The notes: a model not told the origin generated them from the sequence alone. Shown: positions 34,863 through 44,971, counted from the first letter of the stretch. The stretch is DNA of 64,000 nucleotides from BMS3BBIN04 sp964552465 (GCA_964552465.1 CAZKGR010000006.1:62001-126000); one strand, 5' to 3'. Translations and numbers: made by a program.

Positions 34863-35373
34863 ACTTCTCGTTCCTGGCTCCGAACTGAATTTTTGATCCA
34901 ACCTGCACGTGGCTTGCTCAAGCCATTTCGTATGTATCAGATGGTCATGAATCTCGAGTGTGTCACCTAATCACTATTTGGTATTTGAAGCGACCACGAA
35001 TTCAAGATCATAGTTACAGCTCGCTGCGCTCAGTTTGATCACCTGATTAGTCAATCAACCGTGAGTGATTGTCCGACTCGTTTCATACCACGCACGACAA
35101 ATAATCACCATACCTGACCGCGCAATATAAGTGAATTTCTTGCTTGAAGGTAATCCGATTCTGGTTCAAGAGAGGGCAGGGGGTACCCCGGCAGCAAGTT
35201 GTGTTCAGTACTAACGGCAGTTCTTATAATATCCACGAAACCCAAAATCGGTGGATTCTAATAGCGAACAAGAACAAGCGCCATCCTGTTAAATCAGGAC
35301 TTACATGTTCATCAAGCAGCAAAGCCTCCACGTGTGTGGAGGCTTGCATTCAGTTAACAGGATTATATCTGAG
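34863..35373. other. Intergenic region upstream of the envelope-machine operon
   Basis: About 510 bases lie between two minus-strand genes. It holds the terminator of the tricorn gene (35322-35345), and presumably the promoter of the operon starting at 34862. I find no convincing promoter box pair, coding region or RNA gene. Confidence 0.5.
35322..35345 (-). terminator. Terminator of the tricorn protease gene
   Basis: AAGCCTCCAC and GTGGAGGCTT form a 10-bp stem with a 4-base loop, 28 bases past the tricorn stop on the minus strand and followed by a short T-rich stretch. Confidence 0.75.
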
Positions 35374-38300
35374 TTATCGTTTTGCTCTCTCTGGCCGCGG
35401 ATCAGGATCCGGTTTTGGAGCGGCGAAATCTTCCAACTGCTGATTGATGATTTCAATGGCTTTATCAAGCTGTGGATCGTTACCTGCAATGACATCCTTC
35501 GGTGTCTGTCGAACCTCAACATCAGGATCAACGCCGTAGTTTTCCACACCCCAAGAACCATCGGGATTGAAGAACGCCCAGTTAGGAACCGTAACGCCAC
35601 CACCATCAAGCAGGTGTGGCATGCCGCCGATACCAACAAGCCCACCCCAGGTACGAGTGCCGACAATTGTGCCAAGCTCGCGTTTCTTGAACGCAAATGG
35701 CAGCCAGTCTCCACCTGATCCAGCACTCTCATTGACGATCATCACCTTGGGGCCAAAGATGGCAGCAGTCGGTGTTACATCAAAGCTGCCCGAACGATTG
35801 GTCCAGAAGTTTAGCAACGGACGGTCAAGCATATCGACAACGAAGTCGGCTATATGTCCACCACCGTTAAACCGTTCGTCGATGATAACGCCGTCCTTGT
35901 CCAGCTGGGAGAAGAAGTAGCGGGTGAAGAATTCGTAACCTGCGCCCGCAGTATTCGGCATGTAAACGTATGCCGCCCGTCCCTCTGTCGCTTCCCAAAC
36001 CTTCTGGCGGTTGCCTTCAACCCAGTCGCGCAGCCGCAATCCACGTTCGCTACGCAAGGGCTCAACTGTGACTTCGCGCGCTTCATCCATAGTTGGACGA
36101 TCATTCACGGTTAGCACGGTCTGACGTCCAGCCGTGTTCTGGAAGAACTCGAACAGGTTGTCCTCGGCGGATACTTCAATGCCGTTGACGGCGAGCAGGT
36201 AGTCGCCCTCCTGAACATTTACGCCCGGTTCGGTCAATGGAGAACGTTCGTCCGGATCCCAGTTATTGCCACTGAAGATCTTGATCAAGCGGTAGTACCC
36301 GTTCTCGCGTTCGTATTCGGCCCCAAGCAGTCCGACATTTACCCGCTCCGCGTTAGGCATATCGCCACCCCAGCGGTAGGCGTGACCGACAACCAGCTCG
36401 CCGATCAGTTCACCGATCAGGTAGTTGATGTCGTCACGATGACCTGCGTGCTTGACGAACGGTTGATACTTCTTGTAAGCCGCGTTCCAGTTGACACCGT
36501 GCATGCCCTTGTCGTAGAAGAAGTCACGTTCCAAACGCCAAACTTCGCGCAGGATTTGTTCCCACTCTGCACGAGGTTCAACACGCATCTGCATCCCGGA
36601 CATGTCAAGTGAACCGTCGCCTGGGGCTGGGCTGCCAGATGCATCGACGATTGAGTGCGAACCGTTCGAAGCCAGCATCACCTTGTTGCCGTCCGAGCTG
36701 ATCACGAAGCTGCCAACTCCGGACATGAACTCGGTAGCTTCCTCATCGTCCATGCTGTAACGCATCACGACGGGGTCGTCACCACTGTAGTCAACATAGA
36801 AGAGGTAGCCACCTTCAGCCGTCTCAAGGTTGAAGTAGAGGCCTTCGTCCACTTGCATGGAGAGAATGCGTTGGTCGATTCCAGCGAAGTCGATCTCTGG
36901 CATACCCTCGTCTTCGTCCTCTTCGCCGTCTTCCGAATCTTCTTCATCGTCGGCATCTTCTTCAGATTCTTCTTCGTCTTCGGCGTCGTCTTCATCCTCA
37001 GCGACTTCCTCTTCATCGCTTTCCAGAGCGAACGGTGAGTCTTCATCCGCTTGCAAGACAACGAGGTACAGGCTGTTGGAGAAATCGCGACCGTACGAGG
37101 ACATCTCGGAACCGTTGATGTTCAGGCCGACATCAGTGCTGGAAGAGAAGTAGAGGTATTTGCCATCACGGCTGAACCTTGCTGAGCTGACTTCACTCAT
37201 CCCATCAGTGATCTGGTAGGTTTCTTTGTCTTCCGTATCGTACACCTTGACCACAGCGAAGCGGTTGTTCAAATTCGTTGTGTATCCGATGTAGCGGCCA
37301 TCAGGTGACCAGGATGGATTAAATGTCCAGCGACCGAACATATCCTCAGCCACTTTGACGCTCTTCTTTTTCTCTACATCATAATAGAAGAGGGAGCGGA
37401 GGTTGTCCGTGTAGAGAATGCGCTCACCATCCGGATCCCAACTGATTAGGAAATAGAAGTTGTCCGGGCCAAGCTTGTAAGTGTCAGGATCTTCTTTTCC
37501 CATCTGGTCTTTGATGTGGAGGCGATACTCACCTGATGCATCGGACAAGTACGCAATCTTTCCACCGTTTGGTGACCAGATCGGATACCGTTCGTGAATG
37601 TCTGGAGTGTTGGTGATGTTTCGGACGTCGCCATTCTCAGCCGGTACGGTCCAGACATCACCACGTGCGCTGAACACGCCACGCTTACCGGTTGGTGAAA
37701 TCTCGTACCAACTGGTGTTACCGCCAACGTTGGTGAAATGCGGACGAGTGTCCGGCAGATCCGGATTGATATATACGTTGACCGGAGTGGATTGACCTGA
37801 GATGGTATCCAGAGTGTGGATCATCCCGGCTTGTTCGTATACAAGAGTGCTGCCAAAACCTTTCAGGCTTTTGACATCATAATCCTGATGATCAGTCATC
37901 TGGGTTACATCACCTGAAGCGGTATCGTATGAGAAAACGTTCATACCGCGATCACGGTCGGAGAGGAAGTAGACCTTGTCTCCGAGCCAGACCGGGTAGG
38001 TGTCGTTAGCGTAGGTAGTTCCACCAGTAACAGGATCAGTGAAGGTCACACGCGGGACTTCGACAACATCTTGGGTGTTGAAGTCAAAGATCCAAACCCA
38101 AGGTGATAACCCACCGCGATATCGCTTCCATGTACTGAACGGATCACCAGACATTGTATAGGCGATCTTTCCACCGTCCGGAGACACGGCTCCTCGTGAA
38201 GCGCGAGGGAGGACCATCGCTTCGGGCCAACCACCCTCAGTTGACACGGTGAAGAATCTGCCATAACGCCGAGTAGATGAATCGCGTGTTGACAGGAACA

Positions 38301-38679
38301 TGACTTTTCCGTCAGGAGTCCAACCACGCACGATGTCAATTTCAGGGTGATAGGTTAACCTGACGGGCGCACCGCCATCTGTTCCTATGATGTACACATC
38401 CAGATTGCCGTCATACTCACCGGAGAAGGCAATCCACTTGCCGTCAGGGGAGAAGTAGGGGCTACCCTCAATTCCCTCATGCACGGTCAGTCGTCTCGGA
38501 TCACTCCCATCACGATCTGCAATCCACAGATCACCAGCGTAATAGAACGCAAGGTGATCGTCCGAAATTGCCGGTAGACGTAAAAGCTTGGTCGGTTCCA
38601 CTCCAGCCCCAGCGACACCCGTCGAAAAGACGAATGCAGCAAGGATCAGAACGGTAAACATCCGCACGCCAGTCCGCAT
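35374..38679 (-). CDS. Tricorn protease homologue with acidic insert
   Basis: This exported protease of 1101 residues has a signal peptide ending VAGA. It has beta-propeller blades (about 25-320, then to 720; RRLTVHEGIEGSPYFSPDGKWIAFSG, FSPDG-type repeats), a PDZ domain (about 790-870; EGDYLLAVNGIEV) and a C-terminal S41 peptidase domain. The catalytic Ser is in NESAGSGGDWLP, and the supporting His in ELVVGHAYRW is present. An almost pure Glu/Asp run (36897-37025) is inserted in the second propeller. It degrades peptides, probably in the periplasm. ATG 38679 has AGGAGG 5 bases upstream, a strong site that decides the start. Monocistronic, with terminator 35322-35345. Confidence 0.92.
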   Translation of the reverse strand: MRTGVRMFTVLILAAFVFSTGVAGAGVEPTKLLRLPAISDDHLAFYYAGDLWIADRDGSDPRRLTVHEGIEGSPYFSPDGKWIAFSGEYDGNLDVYIIGTDGGAPVRLTYHPEIDIVRGWTPDGKVMFLSTRDSSTRRYGRFFTVSTEGGWPEAMVLPRASRGAVSPDGGKIAYTMSGDPFSTWKRYRGGLSPWVWIFDFNTQDVVEVPRVTFTDPVTGGTTYANDTYPVWLGDKVYFLSDRDRGMNVFSYDTASGDVTQMTDHQDYDVKSLKGFGSTLVYEQAGMIHTLDTISGQSTPVNVYINPDLPDTRPHFTNVGGNTSWYEISPTGKRGVFSARGDVWTVPAENGDVRNITNTPDIHERYPIWSPNGGKIAYLSDASGEYRLHIKDQMGKEDPDTYKLGPDNFYFLISWDPDGERILYTDNLRSLFYYDVEKKKSVKVAEDMFGRWTFNPSWSPDGRYIGYTTNLNNRFAVVKVYDTEDKETYQITDGMSEVSSARFSRDGKYLYFSSSTDVGLNINGSEMSSYGRDFSNSLYLVVLQADEDSPFALESDEEEVAEDEDDAEDEEESEEDADDEEDSEDGEEDEDEGMPEIDFAGIDQRILSMQVDEGLYFNLETAEGGYLFYVDYSGDDPVVMRYSMDDEEATEFMSGVGSFVISSDGNKVMLASNGSHSIVDASGSPAPGDGSLDMSGMQMRVEPRAEWEQILREVWRLERDFFYDKGMHGVNWNAAYKKYQPFVKHAGHRDDINYLIGELIGELVVGHAYRWGGDMPNAERVNVGLLGAEYERENGYYRLIKIFSGNNWDPDERSPLTEPGVNVQEGDYLLAVNGIEVSAEDNLFEFFQNTAGRQTVLTVNDRPTMDEAREVTVEPLRSERGLRLRDWVEGNRQKVWEATEGRAAYVYMPNTAGAGYEFFTRYFFSQLDKDGVIIDERFNGGGHIADFVVDMLDRPLLNFWTNRSGSFDVTPTAAIFGPKVMIVNESAGSGGDWLPFAFKKRELGTIVGTRTWGGLVGIGGMPHLLDGGGVTVPNWAFFNPDGSWGVENYGVDPDVEVRQTPKDVIAGNDPQLDKAIEIINQQLEDFAAPKPDPDPRPERAKR

Positions 38680-38911
38680 GCGATCCTCCTGAAAAGTTGG
38701 TGGTAGGTACAGTTTCACGGTTTCTTGAAGGTTTTGAAGTTAATCACTATGAGCAGCGTTTCTCAGGTTTGTTCCAGCAAAGGATGGAGGGTGGAGTTCC
38801 CGCGCCACACTCGCTTTTGAAATCAACATGAGAAATTGGACCCAGCCCCTGACATCTTCGAGACCATTTAAACGGCGTTCAGGTTACATAGGTGCCCGGT
38901 TTGAAGAGCAA

Positions 38912-38938
38912 AGGCCGATGCATTTGCTGCACCGGCCT
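38912..38938 (-). terminator. Terminator of the subtilisin gene
   Basis: AGGCCGATGCA/TGCACCGGCCT form an 11-bp stem with one mismatch and a 5-base loop, followed on the minus strand by TTTGCTCTT. Confidence 0.65.
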
Positions 38939-38965
38939 CAAAGAGACGTGGAAGACACATTGATA

Positions 38966-41095
38966 CTACTTCACCAGTATGACTTTCTGCGTGTGTTTCA
39001 GTTTGCCCGGCACGCTGGTCTGGATGAAGTACATGCCGCTGCTGAACGAACTGGCGTTCACAGAGACCGTATGGTTGCCCGATGAATACTTATCGTTGAC
39101 AACCGTCGCAACCTTGCGTCCCATAACGTCGAACACTATCACGTTTAGCGTTGCCGTTTCAGGTAACTGAACGTTCAACGTAGTCATAGCGTTAAACGGA
39201 TTCGGGAAAGCCTGACCAACTTCGAAACTAAGCGGCAGGGTGGAGGTGCCACCATTGTTGCCCGAAACTTCCGGCCATGAATCGCCAGTCCAATCTTCCA
39301 AGCTACCTGCAGCAACCCCAGCCTTGGAGAAGTACAGGTCATCACTTTCCCAAATTGTACCGCCCAGGCTACCGATGTTTGCGATGAAGCGATACAGGCC
39401 AACAGGAGCGGCTCCCGGAACAGCCAACGAGAGCGTGAATTGCGACGTCGCGCCGACAGCCATGCCGTAGCTAGTCTGGGTAAGGATAGGCCCGTACATG
39501 CTGCCATCCGGCATCAACGCCATTGTCCAGGCGTCGAACGTCTGCGCAGCGCCAGTGTTGTTGGAAATCGTAACGTTGTAAAGGAATGAACCGCCAGCGG
39601 CAGGAACATTCGTCGGGGAGATGACCGGCACGAGATCCACGTTCGGAGAGGCGCTTGCCGGATAGGCTGCCGATGCCAGGTTCAATGAATTGAGCGCGTT
39701 TACACGTCCAGCACCCAGCAATCCGATGTAACCTGGATTCTGAGCGTCGATATTGTCACAACCGTTAAGAATGAACTGTTCAAGGTGTGCGGCAGTCATG
39801 CTCGGGTTGTAACTCTTGACCAATGCAGCAACTGCAGCCGCATTCGGACTGGACATTGAAGTTCCGTCATAAGACGAATATGAAGCGCCCGGAGTAGTAC
39901 TCCAGATGTTTACACCCGGCGAGGAAATATCAACCCAACTTCCGTATGTGCTGAATGACGCCCGAACATCGTTTATATCTGTAGCTGCGACTGAGATAAC
40001 GTTGTCGTAGCCGGCCGGGTAGTTGACTACTTGATTGTTGGAATTACCGGCAGACGCAAAAATCAGCGTTCCCAAAGAACGCACATAGTTGATTGTGTCC
40101 TGGTAGAACTGGTTCGAACCAGTGCCACCGAAGGAAATGCTGACAATGTCTGAACCGTTTTCGCCAGCATATTGGATGGCAGCAATAAAGTCAGCTGTGT
40201 CACCGACACCTAGGATCAAGCCAAATAGACTGTAGGCATACCCGGCTCGCAATGGCATGTTAGACACATTCCAGGAAGCGGAGGGGACGCCAATTCCGTT
40301 GTTGGTGGTGCTGGCAGTAGTACCTGATACGTGAGTACCGTGACCGACAATGTCCGGCCAGACACGGTTGTCGCGTGGTCCGTAGTCTTCGGCAGGATGC
40401 CGGAAAAGCGGGGAAACGGTCGCAGAAACAAAGTCCCAGCCTACGAGATCGTCAACATACCCATTGCCATCGTCGTCGATTCCGTTACTGTCTGAAGCGT
40501 CCCAATAGCCGTTGCCGTTCAGATCTTCACCCGGGTTAACGTGAATGTTGTGCTGCAAATCAGGGTGTGAGATCTCACAACCAGTGTCAATAGTCGTGAC
40601 GATAACGTCATCAGAACCAATTTGTTGATCCCACGCCTGGGTGGCTTGCATGCGATCCATTGCGTACGTATTGAAATTACCTTCATCCATTGGAGTTAGA
40701 TCCATGATATGAAGCGCAGAAAACTCTGCAGTAGTCACGGATTCCAGCGATTCAATGGACTGTAAAGCAGCACGTGATGGTGGATTATCGATGTTGCGGA
40801 CAATGAACCATCGGTGCAGGCCATAGGTGCGCCAGAGCTCTTCATGTACAGGGTTAACAGGAATCGTTAACAGAGGTACATAAGAAGCGTTAGGGAAATA
40901 GGATAATAGATCGTTGGGTATTAGATTTTGGCTGCGAAGATCAGCAGCGGCTTCATTTGTCAATTCCAACACAAGAGTAGGGGTGATTTCGGCTTCCAAT
41001 TGTGCTTTGACTTCTTCAAAAGTAGGCGGCACATCAGCAAAAACGAAGCTGACGCAAATTAACATCGCGAACAAACTGACAATAAACGCCTTCAT
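38966..41095 (-). CDS. Secreted subtilisin-like serine protease with T9SS sorting domain
   Basis: This 709-residue secreted protease has a signal peptide ending FVFA and an N-terminal propeptide (about 21-140). An S8 catalytic domain follows at about 155-470, with the triad in VTTIDTGCEISHPDL (Asp), GHGTHVSGT (His) and GTSMSSPNAAAVAAL (Ser), and the oxyanion Asn in FASAGNSNNQ. The C-terminal 85 residues (FPNPFNAMT, VFDVMGRKVA, SGMYFIQT, QKVILVK) are a type A sorting domain. It would be exported by a type IX-like system and displayed or released at the surface. ATG 41095 has AGGAGAG upstream. The gene has its own terminator and a candidate promoter (41150-41178). Confidence 0.93.
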   Translation of the reverse strand: MKAFIVSLFAMLICVSFVFADVPPTFEEVKAQLEAEITPTLVLELTNEAAADLRSQNLIPNDLLSYFPNASYVPLLTIPVNPVHEELWRTYGLHRWFIVRNIDNPPSRAALQSIESLESVTTAEFSALHIMDLTPMDEGNFNTYAMDRMQATQAWDQQIGSDDVIVTTIDTGCEISHPDLQHNIHVNPGEDLNGNGYWDASDSNGIDDDGNGYVDDLVGWDFVSATVSPLFRHPAEDYGPRDNRVWPDIVGHGTHVSGTTASTTNNGIGVPSASWNVSNMPLRAGYAYSLFGLILGVGDTADFIAAIQYAGENGSDIVSISFGGTGSNQFYQDTINYVRSLGTLIFASAGNSNNQVVNYPAGYDNVISVAATDINDVRASFSTYGSWVDISSPGVNIWSTTPGASYSSYDGTSMSSPNAAAVAALVKSYNPSMTAAHLEQFILNGCDNIDAQNPGYIGLLGAGRVNALNSLNLASAAYPASASPNVDLVPVISPTNVPAAGGSFLYNVTISNNTGAAQTFDAWTMALMPDGSMYGPILTQTSYGMAVGATSQFTLSLAVPGAAPVGLYRFIANIGSLGGTIWESDDLYFSKAGVAAGSLEDWTGDSWPEVSGNNGGTSTLPLSFEVGQAFPNPFNAMTTLNVQLPETATLNVIVFDVMGRKVATVVNDKYSSGNHTVSVNASSFSSGMYFIQTSVPGKLKHTQKVILVK

Positions 41096-41555
41096 GGGTT
41101 TCTCTCCTGATTTATCCCCTTGTTCACTAGAGGAGTGAAGTTAGTGCACATAGGATAAAAAAGCTGAAATCCGTGCAAAAAAAACCAAAAAAAGAGAGTT
41201 CATATTCGAGCCATATGGCTTGAAAAAATATTGGGAAGCAATGGGGTACAAGAGTTGGACGGAAGAATGCGTAAGAGTGTTTAGGATACAGAAGGTTTGT
41301 GGGGCGCGAAACATTGATTTGAATTGTGCAACGGCAAATTTTTACAGCAATGGGACCTGTGAAGAACTCGGAAGCAGGATGAACAAAAGGAGTGTGATCA
41401 AAAAAAGTTCAGCAGAAAGAGGTGAAAGGAGTTATGAATCACATCGTAACAGAATTGCAATGCAACCGATGCAAGTGAAGAGAGTAGAGATATGGGTAAG
41501 AGGGCAACAGAAACCATAGAATAGCACAAATATCAGCAATTATACATAACGTACC
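41096..41555. other. Purine-skewed intergenic region
   Basis: This is a 460-base gap. The first 85 bases carry the subtilisin promoter candidate. From about 41160 to 41520 the plus strand is strongly enriched in A and G, with A-runs at 41177-41197 and 41400-41407. An open frame of 99 codons (41220-41519) exists here, but its composition does not look coding. I see no supported gene. Confidence 0.5.
41150..41178 (-). promoter_or_regulatory. Candidate promoter of the subtilisin gene
   Basis: On the minus strand TTGCAC (41173-41178) and TCCTAT (41150-41155) are 17 bases apart, giving a leader of about 48 bases to the start codon at 41095. Confidence 0.45.
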
Positions 41556-42863
41556 TTATCGGCGATGCGAATGTGGGCCCGAATGGGTCGGTCGACGGGA
41601 CGGATACCCATCTGCAAGACCTACAACATTCTCTCCAAAGCGGTCTCGCAGGTTATCCACGGCAGAAAACAGATCACCACGGCGTTGACGCGTCTCAGCG
41701 TGAAAGATGTCCTCTTGTATTCCCAGTGGGTCACCTGGACGAATCAGTCTTGAGACTGATACTCCAACCAGCCGAAGCGGAACTCCATCCGACTCGCGCC
41801 AGATATCATTCAGTAACTCCTGTATGACCGAATAGATCTCAACAGGATCATTGGTCCACTCTTTCAGCACTCGCTGATGGCTGTGAGTGATAAAGTTGTG
41901 CGTGCGTAGTTTCAGAGTGACGCAGCGTCCAACGTAGTTATCACGCCGCATTCTCCGGCACACTCGTTCACATTGCACCAGCAGTTGGCTATTGATCCGT
42001 GCAGAATCCTTAACATCCTGATGAAATGTGTGCTCGTGCCCCTTAGACTTGTCCTCGATGTGTCTTTCAATCCCAATGTCATCCACACCTGTCGCCCCGG
42101 CCATTTTGCAGGCCAGATCATTGCCATATTTCCCGAGTTTCATCTGTAATAATGATCTTGGACAGTCGATTAACTCCTGTACTGTCTTTATATTCAGCGA
42201 ATTCAGCACCAATTCGGTGGATGGTCCTACTCCAGGGATTTTCCTGATCGGCAACGGCCCTAAGCGGCTTGCGACTTCTTGCCGTTTGATAATCGTTAGC
42301 CCATTCGGTTTTAACATGCTAGAACCCATTTTTGCGACCACTTTGGAAGGTCCAATACCAACTGAAGCTGTCAGCCTCATATTCCTGTAAATAGCTTCCT
42401 TAATGGCATTTCCGTATGCTTCCAAGTCGCCCCACAGGTGTACGCAGCCAGTTCCATTAAGGAAGGCTTCATCAATGCTGTACGGCTCGATTTCCGGGCT
42501 GAATTGACGCAGGATCTCCATCAATTCCAGTGAAACCCACGTGTATTTCCCACCTTTGGTGCTTACATGGACAGCGTCCGGGCACAATTGATCAGCTTTC
42601 GCGAGGGACATTCCAGCATGAACACCGTAGCTGCGAGCTACATAGTTCGCCGTTGTGATGACCCCTCGGCTGCCTTTCGGTCCCCCGACAACGACTGGTT
42701 TTCCATGCAGAGACGGGTTGTCTCGTTCCTCGATCGCAGCGAAGAATGCATCCATGTCAACATGCACGACGACCTTTGCATTTCGCTGATTCGGGTCACG
42801 TTTTCCATGCGTGTGTTTTCGGTCTGCAGCATGCAATCGTTCTCTGACTTCTGCCCGCATCAT
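41556..42863 (-). CDS. dinB: DNA polymerase IV (Y-family translesion polymerase)
   Basis: This 435-residue error-prone polymerase bypasses lesions. Palm residues are in VVHVDMDAFFAAIE (about residue 35) and YSIDEAFLN (catalytic Asp-Glu, about 123). The helix-hairpin-helix IPGVGPSTELVL is at about 215, and the C-terminal little-finger domain is complete (KSKGHEHTFHQDV, VTLKLRTHNFITHSHQ). The N-terminus has an extra 28 basic residues before the palm. A small partner-like gene is 45 bases upstream on the same strand. I see no LexA site, so SOS control cannot be judged. Confidence 0.93.
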   Translation of the reverse strand: MMRAEVRERLHAADRKHTHGKRDPNQRNAKVVVHVDMDAFFAAIEERDNPSLHGKPVVVGGPKGSRGVITTANYVARSYGVHAGMSLAKADQLCPDAVHVSTKGGKYTWVSLELMEILRQFSPEIEPYSIDEAFLNGTGCVHLWGDLEAYGNAIKEAIYRNMRLTASVGIGPSKVVAKMGSSMLKPNGLTIIKRQEVASRLGPLPIRKIPGVGPSTELVLNSLNIKTVQELIDCPRSLLQMKLGKYGNDLACKMAGATGVDDIGIERHIEDKSKGHEHTFHQDVKDSARINSQLLVQCERVCRRMRRDNYVGRCVTLKLRTHNFITHSHQRVLKEWTNDPVEIYSVIQELLNDIWRESDGVPLRLVGVSVSRLIRPGDPLGIQEDIFHAETRQRRGDLFSAVDNLRDRFGENVVGLADGYPSRRPTHSGPHSHRR

Positions 42864-42908
42864 GAGTTCGTCTTTCGTCTCACGTACATAGTCTCTCGGG
42901 TGTCGCGA

Positions 42909-43163
42909 TCATCCCACAAGGCAGACACGGCTGAGTGTCCAGCCGCGAGTGTCGCTGTTGTATGTCAGTTCATAGACATCCGGTCCGGCGGTCATCACGG
43001 AGAAGTGATAAAATCGTATCTGGCCTTGATCGGAGACCCACTCGCCGTTCACCCGCTGGATACGATACACCCGTTCCCGCCAACGGAATTTCAACGGCTG
43101 GATACGTCCATCGCGAAACAGGACGATCATCTCGACTTTATCACCGATGTCTTCGTAACGCAT
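42909..43163 (-). CDS. Small DUF6504-like protein upstream of dinB
   Basis: This 84-residue cytosolic protein has an N-terminal strand pattern VEMIVLFRDGRIQPLKFRWRERVYRIQRV, followed by a YELTYNSDTRGWTLSRV end. It resembles the small DUF6504 type found beside or fused to Y-family polymerases (ImuB/DinB) in other bacteria. No catalytic residues are obvious. The gene lies 45 bases before dinB in the same direction, so it may be a translesion accessory factor. The family assignment rests on the RWR-Y-RV pattern and location, not on a search. Confidence 0.55.
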   Translation of the reverse strand: MRYEDIGDKVEMIVLFRDGRIQPLKFRWRERVYRIQRVNGEWVSDQGQIRFYHFSVMTAGPDVYELTYNSDTRGWTLSRVCLVG

Positions 43164-43349
43164 GTAAGCTCAAACCCTTATCATTACAGGGAATTCCCGA
43201 ACTCTTTCAATTTCAAACTATACAAATGTTCAGTATAAAGGTACGGCTACTGAACAGGCAGATCAAGGGGAAATGTAAAGTGACTGAACAAATGTGTGGG
43301 GAGTGCTCTACCCCGTACATTAACAGGGTAAAACAAGATATTATGAGAG

Positions 43350-44891
43350 TTATAGAAATGTTCCGATGCGGACGCGGAACAGCAGGCCATCAGCAGGATA
43401 ACGTGCGCTTCGCATAACTTCGAGGCGAATCATGTCACGGTATGGGATGTGCAGCATGAGACCGGCGCCATATGCAACATCCCATCCATTGGCGCTATCA
43501 GTGTTGAAGTATGGCGTTTGTTCATCTACTCCACCGACAACACCGTAATCAGTAAACAAGGTTGTCGAAATGCCGAATCGCAGGTTACGTGTGTAAGGCT
43601 CAATCAGATCCCAGAACTCAAACGTGTAGTACCCAACTGGGAGAATGTCTGTGCGAAGTTCGGCAGTCGAAAGAACTCGCCAACGACCTTCGAACACATT
43701 CAGCATGGCGGTACGGATTTTGTTTTCACGGCCGAGCAGCATCCGTTCATAAGGCGGAATATCACCGAGATAGGTTGATCCATGAATGCGTCCGGCAATA
43801 TGAAACCGTGACCATGGTGAATAGAACGCAGAAGTATATAATTCAGGCTTTAAGTACCCGGTGCCGCTGTGATTCAGACCAATGCCGGAACCGATGGTTA
43901 AACGAATCAGGTATGCGTTATCCGGCCAGGCTTTAAATGTCCGAGTATCGTGTTCAACGGCGAGTTCAACTTCTCCAAGTACATCTTCCCCGTTGCTCGA
44001 TTGCGTCAGGTTCAGCTGACGATCATCGTCGGATTCAAACGCTCGCGAACGGATTGACACTTTTAACCAACTGTAATTTTCAAGATTGAAACGGTACCCA
44101 ATTCTCGAGCTGAGCAAACGTTGTCTGCTGATGATTCCTTCGCGATCCTTGAGGAAACGTGGTTCCTCCTCATCGGTGAAACTGCCCTTGATATCAAGCG
44201 CCCAGTTGTTTTTTCGGCTGGTCAGATATGGTATGTTCCAGCGGAAGTCAACGCCGCTGATGTAGCCGTAACGAGCGGCAATGGAAAACAATTCGCGCCG
44301 TCCACGAAAGTTCTCATGCGAAATGATTCCTCCGAATGAAGCGCGTGTGAGGTCGTTTTCATCGACAGCGAGATAGAAACCGGGCCAAATGTACCACAGT
44401 TCGGTAACTTCTACGATTAGAGCCGTGCGCTCATTGATCATTGAACCAAGTTTCAGCTTCGCCTGGCTGAAAAGATGCAAGGATTCCAACCGTTCTTCAT
44501 CACGTTTAATGGCGTCAGGCGTTGCAATGTCACCCGCTTCCAACTCCATTTCGGTCATGATAACGAAGACGTTTGTGGTTCTGTTTCCGACCACGATGAT
44601 TGTGTCTATCGCCGGGTATTCATTGTAGGTCTGTATGAGATTGATGCTCGGATCAAAAGTCACTCTGTTCGGGTTGATACCACCGCTGCGTGGTTGCGTC
44701 GAGTCTGATGGCGAAACCGATAACGCTGTTTCACAGAGCATTCCCGTGCCTGCAATTATCATCAATAACAGAACTGGAATTCGGACCCATGATTGGGAGA
44801 GGGATATGTTATTCAGCAGAATCAGAGTTTCAATCGTGATACAATTTTTGCTTGTTCTGAGCAGCATCCAAGTGTTTGATGAACAGCGCAT
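43350..44891 (-). CDS. BamA/TamA-like (Omp85) outer-membrane protein with one POTRA domain
   Basis: This protein of up to 513 residues has one POTRA-like domain (about 95-175; IDTIIVVGNRTTNVFVIMTEMELEAGD, RLESLHLFSQAKLKLG) followed by a surface-antigen beta-barrel to the C-terminus. Such proteins insert or export outer-membrane proteins or lipids. The start is unclear: a hydrophobic signal segment lies at about 36-56 (IPVLLLMIIAGTGML), but no good ATG with a ribosome site precedes it, so the actual start may be a nonstandard or internal codon. It is shorter than BamA and probably a specialised relative. It follows the barrel gene of the HflKC operon by 80 bases. Confidence 0.7.
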   Translation of the reverse strand: MRCSSNTWMLLRTSKNCITIETLILLNNISLSQSWVRIPVLLLMIIAGTGMLCETALSVSPSDSTQPRSGGINPNRVTFDPSINLIQTYNEYPAIDTIIVVGNRTTNVFVIMTEMELEAGDIATPDAIKRDEERLESLHLFSQAKLKLGSMINERTALIVEVTELWYIWPGFYLAVDENDLTRASFGGIISHENFRGRRELFSIAARYGYISGVDFRWNIPYLTSRKNNWALDIKGSFTDEEEPRFLKDREGIISRQRLLSSRIGYRFNLENYSWLKVSIRSRAFESDDDRQLNLTQSSNGEDVLGEVELAVEHDTRTFKAWPDNAYLIRLTIGSGIGLNHSGTGYLKPELYTSAFYSPWSRFHIAGRIHGSTYLGDIPPYERMLLGRENKIRTAMLNVFEGRWRVLSTAELRTDILPVGYYTFEFWDLIEPYTRNLRFGISTTLFTDYGVVGGVDEQTPYFNTDSANGWDVAYGAGLMLHIPYRDMIRLEVMRSARYPADGLLFRVRIGTFL

Positions 44892-44971
44892 GTGCCAGGT
44901 TTAACGGACCGGAATATCGTTCATGCAAACAGGCAAAGCATACATGACACTCCACTGAAGTAAGTTTGGAT

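Noticed and set aside
41434..41478. AAAGGAG followed by a 14-codon frame starting ATGAATCAC
   Set aside because: Spacing of two bases is too short and the peptide is too small to support without conservation.
41220..41519. Open frame of 99 codons in the purine-rich gap
   Set aside because: No ribosome site, no recognisable composition or domain, and the open frame is explained by the A/G-rich sequence.
42567..43238. 223-codon plus-strand frame opposite dinB and the small gene
   Set aside because: It is the antisense shadow of two well-supported genes.
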